From NCBI GenBank assembly GCA_006226685.1, contig SBGG01000025.1, positions 1-64,000 on the forward strand: a stretch of 64,000 nt of DNA, written 5' to 3'. Positions 37,460 through 45,907 of this stretch are shown here, in pieces. This DNA is from Sphingomonadales bacterium. GTDB lineage: Bacteria; Pseudomonadota; Alphaproteobacteria; Sphingomonadales; Sphingomonadaceae. Every line of letters begins with the position of its first letter. Position 1 is the first letter of the stretch. The position numbers were made by a program, and so were the translations under genes. The notes below the pieces were generated by a model that saw only the letters and a program-made list of their open reading frames with translations, was not told the origin of the DNA and searched no databases.

Positions 37460-38782
37460 ATGAGTATGGCCCCTAAACCGTCGGACAAAAGGCCCGACAC
37501 AGCCCTTTATGAACGGCGCGAATCCCGCGTCCGCAGCTATGCGCGCGCAATGCCGCGCGAATTCACCTCGGCCAGCGGCCCCTGGATGCTGGACAGCAAT
37601 GGCGGTCGTTATCTCGATTTTCTCGCCGGTTGCTCGTCGCTCAACTATGGGCATAACCATCCTGGGCTGAAAGCTGCGTTGCTCGACTATATCGAGCATG
37701 ACGGGATCACCCATGGCCTTGATCTTCATACCGAAGCCAAGGCGGCGTTTCTGGGCGCACTGGAAGAGGTGATCCTGCGGCCGCGTGGCCTTGACTATCG
37801 GGCCATGTTTACCGGCCCGACCGGCACCAACGCCGTCGAAGCGGCGATCAAGCTGGCGCGCAAAGTGACCGGACGCGAAATGGTGATTGCCTTCACCAAC
37901 GGCTTCCACGGCATGACACTGGGGGCGCTCGCCTGCACCGGCAATGCCGGTAAGCGTGGTGGCGCGGGCGTGCCGCTCTCCCATGTCGCGCATGAACCCT
38001 ATGACGGCTATTACGGTCCCGATGTCGATACCGCCGAATTGCTGGACCAGCGATTGTCCGATCCGTCCAGCGGTCTTGATGCGCCCGCTGCTATTCTGGT
38101 GGAAACGGTGCAGGGGGAAGGCGGCCTCAATGTGGCGTCGCCCGAATGGCTGCGCAAGATTGCGGTTATCGCGAAAGAGCATGGCGCGCTGCTGATCGTC
38201 GATGATATTCAGGCGGGCTGCGGCCGGACCGGCGGTTTTTTCAGCTTTGAGGATATGGGCTTCACGCCCGATATCGTGACGATGGCGAAATCGCTTTCGG
38301 GCATGGGGTTGCCGCTGGCGCTGACACTTTTCCGCCCGGAATATGATATCTGGGGGCCGGGCGAGCATAACGGCACTTTTCGCGGCAATAATCATGCATT
38401 CGTCACGGCGGCGGCTGCGCTTCGCCGGTTCTGGGCAGACCCCCGTTTTGGTGAGGATGTGCGTCGCAGGGGGGAGTTGCTCCGGCAAAAGCTGGAGGAA
38501 ATCGCCCGGAAGCATGGCCTTTCGACGCGCGGGCGAGGCATGATGCGCGGCCTCGATGTCGGGTCGGGCGAAATCGCCTCGGCGATTACCACCGCCGCAT
38601 TCGCACGCGGCCTCATCATCGAAACCAGCGGCGCCCATGACGAGATCGTCAAGGTGCTCGCTCCACTCACCATCGAAGACGATGTCTTTGCCGGAGGACT
38701 GGATATCCTGGCCACTTGCGTGGACGAGGCCCTGTCTGCCGCCAGCTCGTCCGCCGCCAGCCTCTGCGTCGCCGCTGAATAA
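37460..38782 (+). CDS. ectB: Diaminobutyrate-2-oxoglutarate transaminase
   Basis: 440-residue class-III PLP aminotransferase forming L-2,4-diaminobutyrate from aspartate semialdehyde. The PLP lysine lies in 'VTMAKSLSGMGLPLAL'; the cofactor-binding 'IVDDIQAGCGRTG' and 'GTNAVEAAIKLAR' are present. ATG 37460 follows AGGAGG; the ORF track start at 37427 has no RBS. Second gene of ectABCD. Confidence 0.95.
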   Translation: MSMAPKPSDKRPDTALYERRESRVRSYARAMPREFTSASGPWMLDSNGGRYLDFLAGCSSLNYGHNHPGLKAALLDYIEHDGITHGLDLHTEAKAAFLGALEEVILRPRGLDYRAMFTGPTGTNAVEAAIKLARKVTGREMVIAFTNGFHGMTLGALACTGNAGKRGGAGVPLSHVAHEPYDGYYGPDVDTAELLDQRLSDPSSGLDAPAAILVETVQGEGGLNVASPEWLRKIAVIAKEHGALLIVDDIQAGCGRTGGFFSFEDMGFTPDIVTMAKSLSGMGLPLALTLFRPEYDIWGPGEHNGTFRGNNHAFVTAAAALRRFWADPRFGEDVRRRGELLRQKLEEIARKHGLSTRGRGMMRGLDVGSGEIASAITTAAFARGLIIETSGAHDEIVKVLAPLTIEDDVFAGGLDILATCVDEALSAASSSAASLCVAAE

Positions 38783-38794
38783 GGGAGAAAAAAC

Positions 38795-39205
38795 ATGCTT
38801 ATCCGTTCGTTACAGGAAACCCGGGCCTCCGATCACAATGTTGTGTCGGAGGGCTGGGAAAGCGCGCGTCTGCTGCTGAAGGATGACGGCATGGGCTTCT
38901 CCATGCATGTTACCACCCTATACGCCGGCGCCGAGTTGAAGATGCATTATCAGAATCATCTGGAGGCGGTGCTGGTGCTGAAGGGCGACGGTACGATCGA
39001 GGATCTGGGCACCGGCGAGACGCACCAGTTGAAGGCCGGGTCCCTCTATGCGCTGAACGAGCATGACCGGCACATCCTGCGTCCGCGAACCGAAATGCTG
39101 ACGGTGTGTGTGTTCAACCCGCCGGTCACCGGTCGGGAGGTGCATGATGAAACCGGGGCCTATCCCGCCGATCCCGAATTGGCAAAGGAAGGCGTGGGGG
39201 CCTGA
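38795..39205 (+). CDS. ectC: L-ectoine synthase
   Basis: 136-residue cupin enzyme cyclising N-acetyl-diaminobutyrate to ectoine. Typical segments are '[20 protein letters not shown]', '[20 protein letters not shown]' and '[19 protein letters not shown]', with the metal-binding Glu and His residues. It starts 12 nt after ectB. Confidence 0.96.
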   Translation: MLIRSLQETRASDHNVVSEGWESARLLLKDDGMGFSMHVTTLYAGAELKMHYQNHLEAVLVLKGDGTIEDLGTGETHQLKAGSLYALNEHDRHILRPRTEMLTVCVFNPPVTGREVHDETGAYPADPELAKEGVGA

Positions 39206-39206
39206 C

Positions 39207-40130
39207 ATGACGGCGGCGGAACTATTGGCCGATCTCTACCCCTCCCGATGCGCGGCTGAACCGGAAAGGCGGCCGCGCCTCGATCCTGTCGTCCACAGGC
39301 CGTGCTATCCCGGCGCGGCGCTGGATGAAGCACAGGTGGCCGCCTTTGAGCGCGATGGTTTTCTCGTGCTCGACGGACTGTTCGATGCAGAAGAAGTGGC
39401 CTTGTTGCAGCGGGAGACGGGACGGTTACTCGGGAATCCGGCTGGGCTGGATACCGAAACGATGATTACCGAACCCGGCGGTAAAGAGGTGCGGTCCATC
39501 TTCGCCATCCATCGCCAGAACAAGGTGATGGAGCGGCTGGCGGCGGACAGCCGCCTTGCCGGCGTTGCGTCCTTCCTGCTGGGCGATGATGTCTATATTC
39601 ACCAGTCGCGCCTCAATTATAAGCCAGGCTTTCACGGCAAGGAATTCTACTGGCATTCCGATTTCGAAACCTGGCATGTCGAGGACGGGATGCCGCGGAT
39701 GCGGGCGCTGTCGATCTCCGTGCTGCTGGCCGAGAATACGCCGAATAACGGTCCGTTGATGCTGATCCCCGGATCGCACAAAAGCTATCTGACCTGCGTC
39801 GGCGAAACGCCTGAGGATCATTACAAGATATCGCTGAAGCGGCAGGATTATGGTGTCCCTGATGAATTGAGCCTTGCCGAACTGGCGCAGGAACATGGCA
39901 TCGTCGCGCCCACCGGAAAGCCGGGGTCGGCGGTGATCTTCGACTGTAACATCATGCACGGGTCAAATGGGAATATTACCCCGTTGCCGCGGTCCAATGC
40001 CTTTTTCGTTTACAATGCGATGGCGAACCGGCTGGAGCAGCCGTTCGGGGTCGAAAAAGCGCGGCCGGATTTCATCGCGGCGCGCGATCCCCGGCCGATT
40101 GCACCTGTGACCGGGCGGCTGTGCGGATAA
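39207..40130 (+). CDS. ectD: Ectoine hydroxylase
   Basis: 307-residue Fe(II)/2-oxoglutarate dioxygenase that makes 5-hydroxyectoine. The iron triad is in 'FYWHSDFETWHVEDGMPRMR' (H-x-D) and 'CNIMHGSNGN' (distal His). The 'RALSISVLLAENTPNNGPLM' segment is typical of EctD. ATG 39207 follows the ectC stop immediately; the ORF track start at 39108 is inside ectC. Confidence 0.95.
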   Translation: MTAAELLADLYPSRCAAEPERRPRLDPVVHRPCYPGAALDEAQVAAFERDGFLVLDGLFDAEEVALLQRETGRLLGNPAGLDTETMITEPGGKEVRSIFAIHRQNKVMERLAADSRLAGVASFLLGDDVYIHQSRLNYKPGFHGKEFYWHSDFETWHVEDGMPRMRALSISVLLAENTPNNGPLMLIPGSHKSYLTCVGETPEDHYKISLKRQDYGVPDELSLAELAQEHGIVAPTGKPGSAVIFDCNIMHGSNGNITPLPRSNAFFVYNAMANRLEQPFGVEKARPDFIAARDPRPIAPVTGRLCG

Positions 40131-40140
40131 TCGTGATCTG

Positions 40141-41550
40141 ATGGCAATAGTCAGCTTTCTGTTCTTCCTTGCGCTGTTTCTCGGCGTCGGGCTGGCGTCC
40201 GCCCGGGCGGCGCGGGGCACCCGGTCGGATTATTATATCGCCAGCCGCTCGGTCGGACCGGTGTCTGCGGGGCTTTCGGCCGTGGCAACGAATAATAGCG
40301 GCTATATGTTCATCGGTGTGATCGGCTATACCTATGCGGTCGGGCTGGCGGCGATATGGCTGATGGTCGGGTGGATCGTGGGGGATTTTCTGGCTTCCCT
40401 CATCGTTCACCGGCGTTTGCGTATTGCGACCGAGCGCACCGGCGAGTCATCCTTCAGCGCGGTTCTGGCCCGCTGGAACGGCGCTGATATGCCCATCTGG
40501 CGCAAGCTTGCGGCAATCATCACCATTATTTTCCTCGGTTCCTATGCCGCCGCGCAAATCGCAGCGGGGGGGAAGGCATTGCATGGCGTACTGGGCTGGG
40601 ACCAGACGACCGGAGCGTGGATCGTTGCCGCGTTGGTGCTTTCCTATTCGATCGCGGGTGGTATTCGCGCCTCCATCTGGACCGATGTCGCGCAGAGCGT
40701 CGTCATGATCGTGGCGATGAGCATTCTTGTCTTTGCCGGGGTGGCGGCGCTGGGCGGAGTCGGCGCAACTATCGCCGCATGGAAGGCCATTCCCGGATTT
40801 TTCGACCTGATGCCGCCGGATCTTGTATTGCCCGGCCTTCCCGGACTGGCGCTCTTCATTATCGGCTGGCTGTTCGCGGGATTGAGTGTGATCGGACAGC
40901 CTCATGTCATGGTCCGTTTCATGGCGCTGGACAGCCCGCGCAGCATGACCGCCGCGCGAGCCTATTATTATGGCTTTTTCACCCTTTTTTACGCGCTGGC
41001 CACCATTGCCGGAATGCTGGCGCGGTTGCTGGTGCCGCAGTTGGGTGAACTGGACCCGGAAATGGCGCTTCCGACCATGGCGGTGCAGCTGCTCTCGCCG
41101 TTGATGGTGGGGGTGATCCTCGCCGGTATCTTCGCGGCGACCATGTCGACGGCGGATTCGCTGGTGCTCAGTTGCTCGGCGGCGGTGACGCATGACCTGA
41201 TGCCGGGCGGGGCCGAGCGTCCGTTGATGTTGAAATTCGCCACCGCGGCGGTGACGGCGCTGGCCCTCTGGATCGCGCTTCATGGCACCAGTTCGGTGTT
41301 CGATCTGGTGATTCTTTCCTGGTCGACGCTCGCTGTCGCTTTCGGGCCGTTGCTTATCCTGCTGGCGCTGGGGCGGTCCGTCACGCAATGGCGGGCTATC
41401 CTGATGATGGCGGGAGCTATTGCCGTTGCCTTGCTGTGGCGCGAGGCAGGATTGCAGAATGCCGTTTATGAAGGCCTGCCGGGGATAGTCGTGGGGCTGC
41501 TGATCGGAACCATCGGCGCCCGCCGCCGGAAAATTCTGCCGCTTAGCTGA
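40141..41550 (+). CDS. Sodium:solute symporter family protein
   Basis: 469-residue SSS-family (PutP-like) transporter with about 12-13 membrane helices. It has 'SDYYIASRSVGPVSAGLSAV' near the N-terminus and 'AGIFAATMSTADSLVLSCSA', the sodium-binding region of helix 8. It starts 10 nt after ectD, so it is co-transcribed. It may recover or import ectoines or another compatible solute such as proline or betaine. Confidence 0.88.
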   Translation: MAIVSFLFFLALFLGVGLASARAARGTRSDYYIASRSVGPVSAGLSAVATNNSGYMFIGVIGYTYAVGLAAIWLMVGWIVGDFLASLIVHRRLRIATERTGESSFSAVLARWNGADMPIWRKLAAIITIIFLGSYAAAQIAAGGKALHGVLGWDQTTGAWIVAALVLSYSIAGGIRASIWTDVAQSVVMIVAMSILVFAGVAALGGVGATIAAWKAIPGFFDLMPPDLVLPGLPGLALFIIGWLFAGLSVIGQPHVMVRFMALDSPRSMTAARAYYYGFFTLFYALATIAGMLARLLVPQLGELDPEMALPTMAVQLLSPLMVGVILAGIFAATMSTADSLVLSCSAAVTHDLMPGGAERPLMLKFATAAVTALALWIALHGTSSVFDLVILSWSTLAVAFGPLLILLALGRSVTQWRAILMMAGAIAVALLWREAGLQNAVYEGLPGIVVGLLIGTIGARRRKILPLS

Positions 41551-42054
41551 CCGAAAAGGTGCATGCTTCCAGGAAAAGAGACAGGTGACGGTGCCGCCAA
41601 GAGAGAGGGCTGATCCCGGCATTCATTCCTGATCATGATAGGGCGCAGGCGAGTCTTTCTGGTCGCAATTCGCCGGCCACCGATACATTTCCATGCTCTT
41701 CCATCCGTGGCCAGAAGCGGTGGAGAGGAAATGCTGCGGTTGAACGGAGTGAAGGCGAGCCCCGGCAATGGTGGGCAGATGGCATCGCGCCAATAAAATG
41801 GTGCCGCAGAAGGGACTCGAACCCCCGACCCCAACATTACGAAATCATGTCTATGATTCAGGAAATTCTATTTAATTCAGTATGATAATGCCAATAGTAA
41901 GTGGTAATTTCTGATTTACCCAGCGACGACCAAAGCGCATGCAAGAAGCTGCTTTCACCGTTTCCTATCGAAAGCACTTTGGTAGGATGCGAGTTCGAAA
42001 AGTGACCTCACGCGGACCTACTCACGCGCGATTTACAACATGGCGATCGAATGA
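41551..42054. other. Non-coding left border of the tRNA-integrated element
   Basis: 504 bp with no credible gene. It holds the left attachment repeat (41799-41843), after which base composition becomes clearly more AT-rich up to the DUF3644 gene. Confidence 0.5.
41799..41843 (-). repeat. Left attachment repeat (3' part of tRNA-Thr)
   Basis: 45 bp identical to the 3' part of the tRNA-Thr gene (52256-52300), from the anticodon loop to the CCA end. It lacks the 5' half and is not a functional tRNA. Marks the distal end of the integrated element. Confidence 0.9.
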
Positions 42055-43233
42055 TTACTCATCAGGTCCAGCAGGCTTCAAAATTTCGCCAATCCGGTCC
42101 ACCCCCTCCTGATACCAGAACCATTGCCCACCGAGTTGAATAGCCAGGCCTTTGGCGGGTGCCTTTAGATCTTCCGACTTCCAAGCCTGCGTAAACGTGT
42201 GAGAAGTCACATTAGGTATGCCTTGGTCGAGCAGCATTTGGATGGCTTCAGTCATGCGAAATTTGGGACGTTCGACATGCTTGATGGCCACTTCCACATT
42301 GGAGCCTACGGGGCTGAAAGAAACAGCTTGATCAGCCTTTTTTGAATTGTTGCTCACTTTGGGCACGACATAAACACGATAGGCGTAATCTGGATCGTTG
42401 AAATCCGCCGTTGACATGGGCGCTTCGAGTAGTGCGTTCACCGCCGCCACCGACTTCGCAACCGGTGCTTCACCCTTGATCATGTTCGGGGACTGAAGCG
42501 TGAGAGCCTGCAATTGGATTGTGAAAGCGAGGTCGTGAGAGAAGTCAAATTTTGCTCCAAATTTGTCTTTTGCATATTTGAGGAAGTTTAACGCCGTAGC
42601 TTGAAGCTTCGCCTGTACGTCATCATTTATGTCCTCATTCGATCTGTGTTCAACCTCGTTGCGAATTGCGATTATATATCGAAGATTATTTACCTGGCCC
42701 TTCGTCAAATTACATTCTGGCCGTTCAAGGCTGTAGCTTAAATCCCAATGCTTCTCTTTGCCATCGATGAGAATGGGCGTTCCGTCCGGATTTAAGTAAA
42801 CTGGCTTGATCTTGCTTTGGGCAAAACGTGCATGAAGTAGATGGGTCCAAGCGATCACTGCCAAGACGATGAATGTTTCTGACCTCGTGACGATCATGTT
42901 ATTGTTATAAACCATGATGGCGGTTTTCATGATTTCAACCGCTTTGTGGACCTGCGCCGAAATAGGGTCCGTGTCACAAAATCCGAGCTTGTCGGCCAAC
43001 GCAGCTATTTTTGCGTAATCATAAAGAAGTCTATCTATTTCCTTTTCCGACGCGGGTTCCGTATCGACGTACCTCTGCTTGAGGTTTTTACGAATCGATC
43101 CGATTTCTCGATGATTTATGTTGCGATCAAGATAACTGAAAATCGACAAAATCTGCTGATCATTAAATTGTCTATGAACGATCAAACCTTTGATCAGAGA
43201 AATTTCCCTGTCCGACAGGACCAACTTCGCCAT
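42055..43233 (-). CDS. DUF3644-family protein with HEPN motif
   Basis: 392-residue protein. Residues 1-60 look like a helix-turn-helix region ('LSDREISLIKGLIVHRQFND'). The central part is DUF3644-like ('KAVEIMKTAIMVYNNNMIVT') and includes the HEPN ribonuclease signature R-N-x3-H ('IRNEVEHRSNED', Arg191 and His196). A C-terminal domain with 'FRMTEAIQMLLDQGIP' follows. HEPN proteins are often RNases in toxin-antitoxin and anti-phage systems. The gene is notably AT-rich compared with its neighbours. It is divergent from an HNH endonuclease gene and next to the attachment site, the usual place for cargo. Biochemical role unproven. Confidence 0.75.
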   Translation of the reverse strand: MAKLVLSDREISLIKGLIVHRQFNDQQILSIFSYLDRNINHREIGSIRKNLKQRYVDTEPASEKEIDRLLYDYAKIAALADKLGFCDTDPISAQVHKAVEIMKTAIMVYNNNMIVTRSETFIVLAVIAWTHLLHARFAQSKIKPVYLNPDGTPILIDGKEKHWDLSYSLERPECNLTKGQVNNLRYIIAIRNEVEHRSNEDINDDVQAKLQATALNFLKYAKDKFGAKFDFSHDLAFTIQLQALTLQSPNMIKGEAPVAKSVAAVNALLEAPMSTADFNDPDYAYRVYVVPKVSNNSKKADQAVSFSPVGSNVEVAIKHVERPKFRMTEAIQMLLDQGIPNVTSHTFTQAWKSEDLKAPAKGLAIQLGGQWFWYQEGVDRIGEILKPAGPDE

Positions 43234-43344
43234 AACCCTGCCCCCTCATCACGACATTTATACATGCGGTGTTCTGATGGATATTCCCGAAATGATGAAA
43301 TAGGCGATAATCTGCGCCTCTCTGCTCTCTTGTTAGGATAATTG

Positions 43345-44187
43345 ATGGTCATTATACCAGATTTGAAACCTACCCAACGTCTCCATGTTTTCGATCTGGT
43401 TGAGGAGGCCGGGTTCGATGTGACGGACTGGGTAGAAAGCTCGAATGATCCGCGCGGCCCTAAGGCAAATCCGAAATATTGTTATGAGTGGTCATTTATC
43501 CAGTCGGGCAAGCTGGTGATCCTGAACCTGTGGTATTCGGCCATGCGCGAGGAAGGCGGCCTTATCGTGCAGCGCGGCAATTTTCGCGAAGACGCCGAAT
43601 ATCATCGGACAATGACGCGGAAATCGTCTTGGGCCAAGCGTGCACTGCGCTCGGATGATGCGCTTCAGATCGCGTTGCGCGACAACCTACCTGTTCGCGT
43701 AATTATCAACGACGGCAAGCAGCGGAGCCGCGATGACCCTGAGCTGCGTCCGTCAAAGGTTACTGCCCGCGAACTTGATCCTGTGCCGTGGACCATCACC
43801 GGTTACGATTGGAAAACCGGCCAGCATGAACTGACGCGCGGTATCTTTGCACAACCATGCGTCGATCAATTCGACCTGGACCTTGCAGACAAAGCCGAAC
43901 CGCAGCGCACGGAAGTCACTTCGACCCCGTTCATTCGTGATCCAGCCGTGCGGCGGCGCGTACTGCTACGATCGAAAGGCAAGTGCGAATTGTGCGGGCG
44001 TCAAGGCTTCGAGATGGCCAGTGGGGCGCTCTATCTGGAAACCCACCATGTCATTCCGTTGGCGTTGGGCGGCCCGGACAAGGACAGCAACGTGGTGGCC
44101 CTGTGCGCCGACGATCATCGCAGGGCACACTTCGCGTTGGCTCGCGACGAAATCGCCGAACGTCTGAAGACAATTGCCCGCACGTAA
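43345..44187 (+). CDS. HNH endonuclease with an uncharacterised N-terminal domain
   Basis: 280-residue protein. The C-terminal HNH nuclease (about 205-265) has 'CELCGRQGFE' (Cys214, Cys217), 'LETHHVIPLALGG' (His234, His235), 'DKDSNVVALCADDHRRAH' (Asn249, Cys254, His258). The N-terminal ~190 residues ('NPKYCYEWSFIQSGKLVILN') are not recognised and may read modified or foreign DNA. ATG 43345 is preferred over the TTG at 43342. Divergent from the HEPN gene across about 110 bp. A McrA-like restriction role is a hypothesis. Confidence 0.8.
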   Translation: MVIIPDLKPTQRLHVFDLVEEAGFDVTDWVESSNDPRGPKANPKYCYEWSFIQSGKLVILNLWYSAMREEGGLIVQRGNFREDAEYHRTMTRKSSWAKRALRSDDALQIALRDNLPVRVIINDGKQRSRDDPELRPSKVTARELDPVPWTITGYDWKTGQHELTRGIFAQPCVDQFDLDLADKAEPQRTEVTSTPFIRDPAVRRRVLLRSKGKCELCGRQGFEMASGALYLETHHVIPLALGGPDKDSNVVALCADDHRRAHFALARDEIAERLKTIART

Positions 44188-44292
44188 CACCGTACTGCCA
44201 TCCCCTCCGATGACAAAAAATAATGGAAGACTCCGGACCCGAGCCCCTGTCCTCCTGAAATCAAGAGAGCAGAGACCCGAGCCCGGAGCTCA

Positions 44293-44475
44293 TTAGTCGT
44301 CGATGGCGGTGGCCTGACCGTAGTCGCGCACCGACTCCCGGTTATACATGACGGTGTGGCACCTCTGACAGTGAACCGTCGATCTGTCCCTGACCGGCAG
44401 GCGCGACCACTTCACCCTATGACGCTGCCCGCACTTGGGACAGGTCATCTCGTGTACGCCTTCCTCAAACGCCAT
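44293..44475 (-). CDS. Small zinc-ribbon protein
   Basis: 60-residue protein with two zinc knuckles, 'CPKCGQRHRVKW' and 'CQRCHTVMYN'. Its start overlaps the 3' end of the integrase gene by 11 nt, so it is probably translated from the same transcript. It could be a DNA-binding accessory of the element; it is not an AlpA-type excisionase by sequence. Function unknown. Confidence 0.6.
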   Translation of the reverse strand: MAFEEGVHEMTCPKCGQRHRVKWSRLPVRDRSTVHCQRCHTVMYNRESVRDYGQATAIDD

Positions 44476-45640
44476 TGCCCGCGCCTCCCCAATCGACGTT
44501 CAGGTTGGCGGCGCTTTTCTCAACTGCTTTAAGTAATGTATCATTCGCAAGATGAGAATACCGCTGAGACGACTTATAATCCTTGTGGCCGACGAGCTTA
44601 CCTACGGTATATAGATCAACACCGGCCGAAACAGCAGAAGAACAGAACGAGTGCCTTAGATCATGTATTCTTAGATCGGGCATTCCTGCTGCTTTTCGTG
44701 CCGTATCCCAAGCGCGCTTTATGGTGTTGTAGGGCTTCTTCGTCTTGGGATTGGGTATCAGCCATTCGCATTTCTCCCAACGAGGCAGCTTGTCGATGAC
44801 CGTCATCGCCTGGCTCGATAGCGGTACATAGCGGGGCTCCCCGTTCTTCGTCTCGGGGATCAGCCACATGCCGCGTTCGAGATCGATATCCGCCCATTTC
44901 GCCTTGAGTAGTTCCATCTTTCTCGCTCCGGTAAGCAGCAGGAGGGCGACGATGCTGGCAAGCTGGGTGTTGTCGGATTGTGCTGCCTTTTCATGCAGAC
45001 GAGCCGCTTCCTTGGGGGTGAGGAACCGTTCACGCGCATTATTGAATTTCTTGCGCGTCACATGCTTGACCGGATTCACCTCGGTACCGGGAACGCCCCA
45101 GCGATTGCCGAGCTCGAACGATCGGTTGAAGGTCATGCGGATGCGTTCGACGGTAGCAGGAGCAAGTCCCCCGGCCATCTTCTCGGCAAGCCATTTCGAG
45201 ATATCCTGGGTCTTGATTTCGTCGAGACGCATCTTGCCCCAGCGCGGCAGGATATGCAGGCGCAGGATCATTTCAGTCGATGCGTGCGACTTGATATAGG
45301 CCTCGGCATGTTCGAGGTGCTGCTTGGCAAGGTCGGAGTAGAGGCCAATGGCTTTCTTCTCCTTCTTCTCCGCCTGCGGGTTGCCGCCCAGGACGACTTC
45401 CGCTCTCAGTTTCGCCGCCGCCTTTCGAGCCTGTTCAACGGTGATATCTCCAAAGCGCCCTATCTTGTATTGGCGTTGGCGGCCGTTTGCATCGGTGAAG
45501 CGCAGGGCGAAGGTGCCGCCATTGGTCCTCTTTTCATATACGAAGCCGGGTATGTGAATGTCCCAGTGGTCGGTCTTGCGTTTTCCGGGCTCGCATTGAG
45601 CCGTCAAACAATATGCATGGTCGAGCTTTGCCTTTGGCAT
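44465..45640 (-). CDS. int: Tyrosine-type site-specific integrase
   Basis: 391-residue phage/P4-type integrase. After an N-terminal arm-type domain and a SAM-like core-binding domain, the catalytic residues are visible: Arg in 'TGARKMELLKAKW', His-x-x-Arg in 'IHDLRHSFCSSAV', His in 'KLVGHKDYKSSQRYSHL' and the nucleophile Tyr in the same segment. Excellent AAAGGAGA site upstream. It should mediate insertion into the tRNA-Thr gene. It lies 2.6 kb from the left repeat, with the HEPN-HNH cargo between. Confidence 0.95.
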   Translation of the reverse strand: MPKAKLDHAYCLTAQCEPGKRKTDHWDIHIPGFVYEKRTNGGTFALRFTDANGRQRQYKIGRFGDITVEQARKAAAKLRAEVVLGGNPQAEKKEKKAIGLYSDLAKQHLEHAEAYIKSHASTEMILRLHILPRWGKMRLDEIKTQDISKWLAEKMAGGLAPATVERIRMTFNRSFELGNRWGVPGTEVNPVKHVTRKKFNNARERFLTPKEAARLHEKAAQSDNTQLASIVALLLLTGARKMELLKAKWADIDLERGMWLIPETKNGEPRYVPLSSQAMTVIDKLPRWEKCEWLIPNPKTKKPYNTIKRAWDTARKAAGMPDLRIHDLRHSFCSSAVSAGVDLYTVGKLVGHKDYKSSQRYSHLANDTLLKAVEKSAANLNVDWGGAGNGV

Positions 45641-45907
45641 GGCTCTTTCTCCTTTCTAAAGTGATGTTGAGTGTGTGCCGCCAGAGCCGGGTTTGGGCAC
45701 GCAAGGGGTGGGTCCGGCCGCTCGCGGTTTGGTGCGAGACGGGGCTCCAGCGGCTAAGTTTGGATGTGTCGGGCGAGGGAGCGGGAGGTGCCCCCAAGCG
45801 CCCAGTTCGCCAGTTTTGAGTTTGCCCGGCTTCCGGCCCGAACGAGTGGTGATGGCCCGGCGCGGGACGAAAACTGGGTGGGAGACAAAAATCCCGAAAA
45901 CTGAAAA

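Noticed and set aside
41799-41843. A second tRNA gene
   Set aside because: Only the 3' 45 bp are present; there is no 5' acceptor or D-arm, so it is the attachment repeat.
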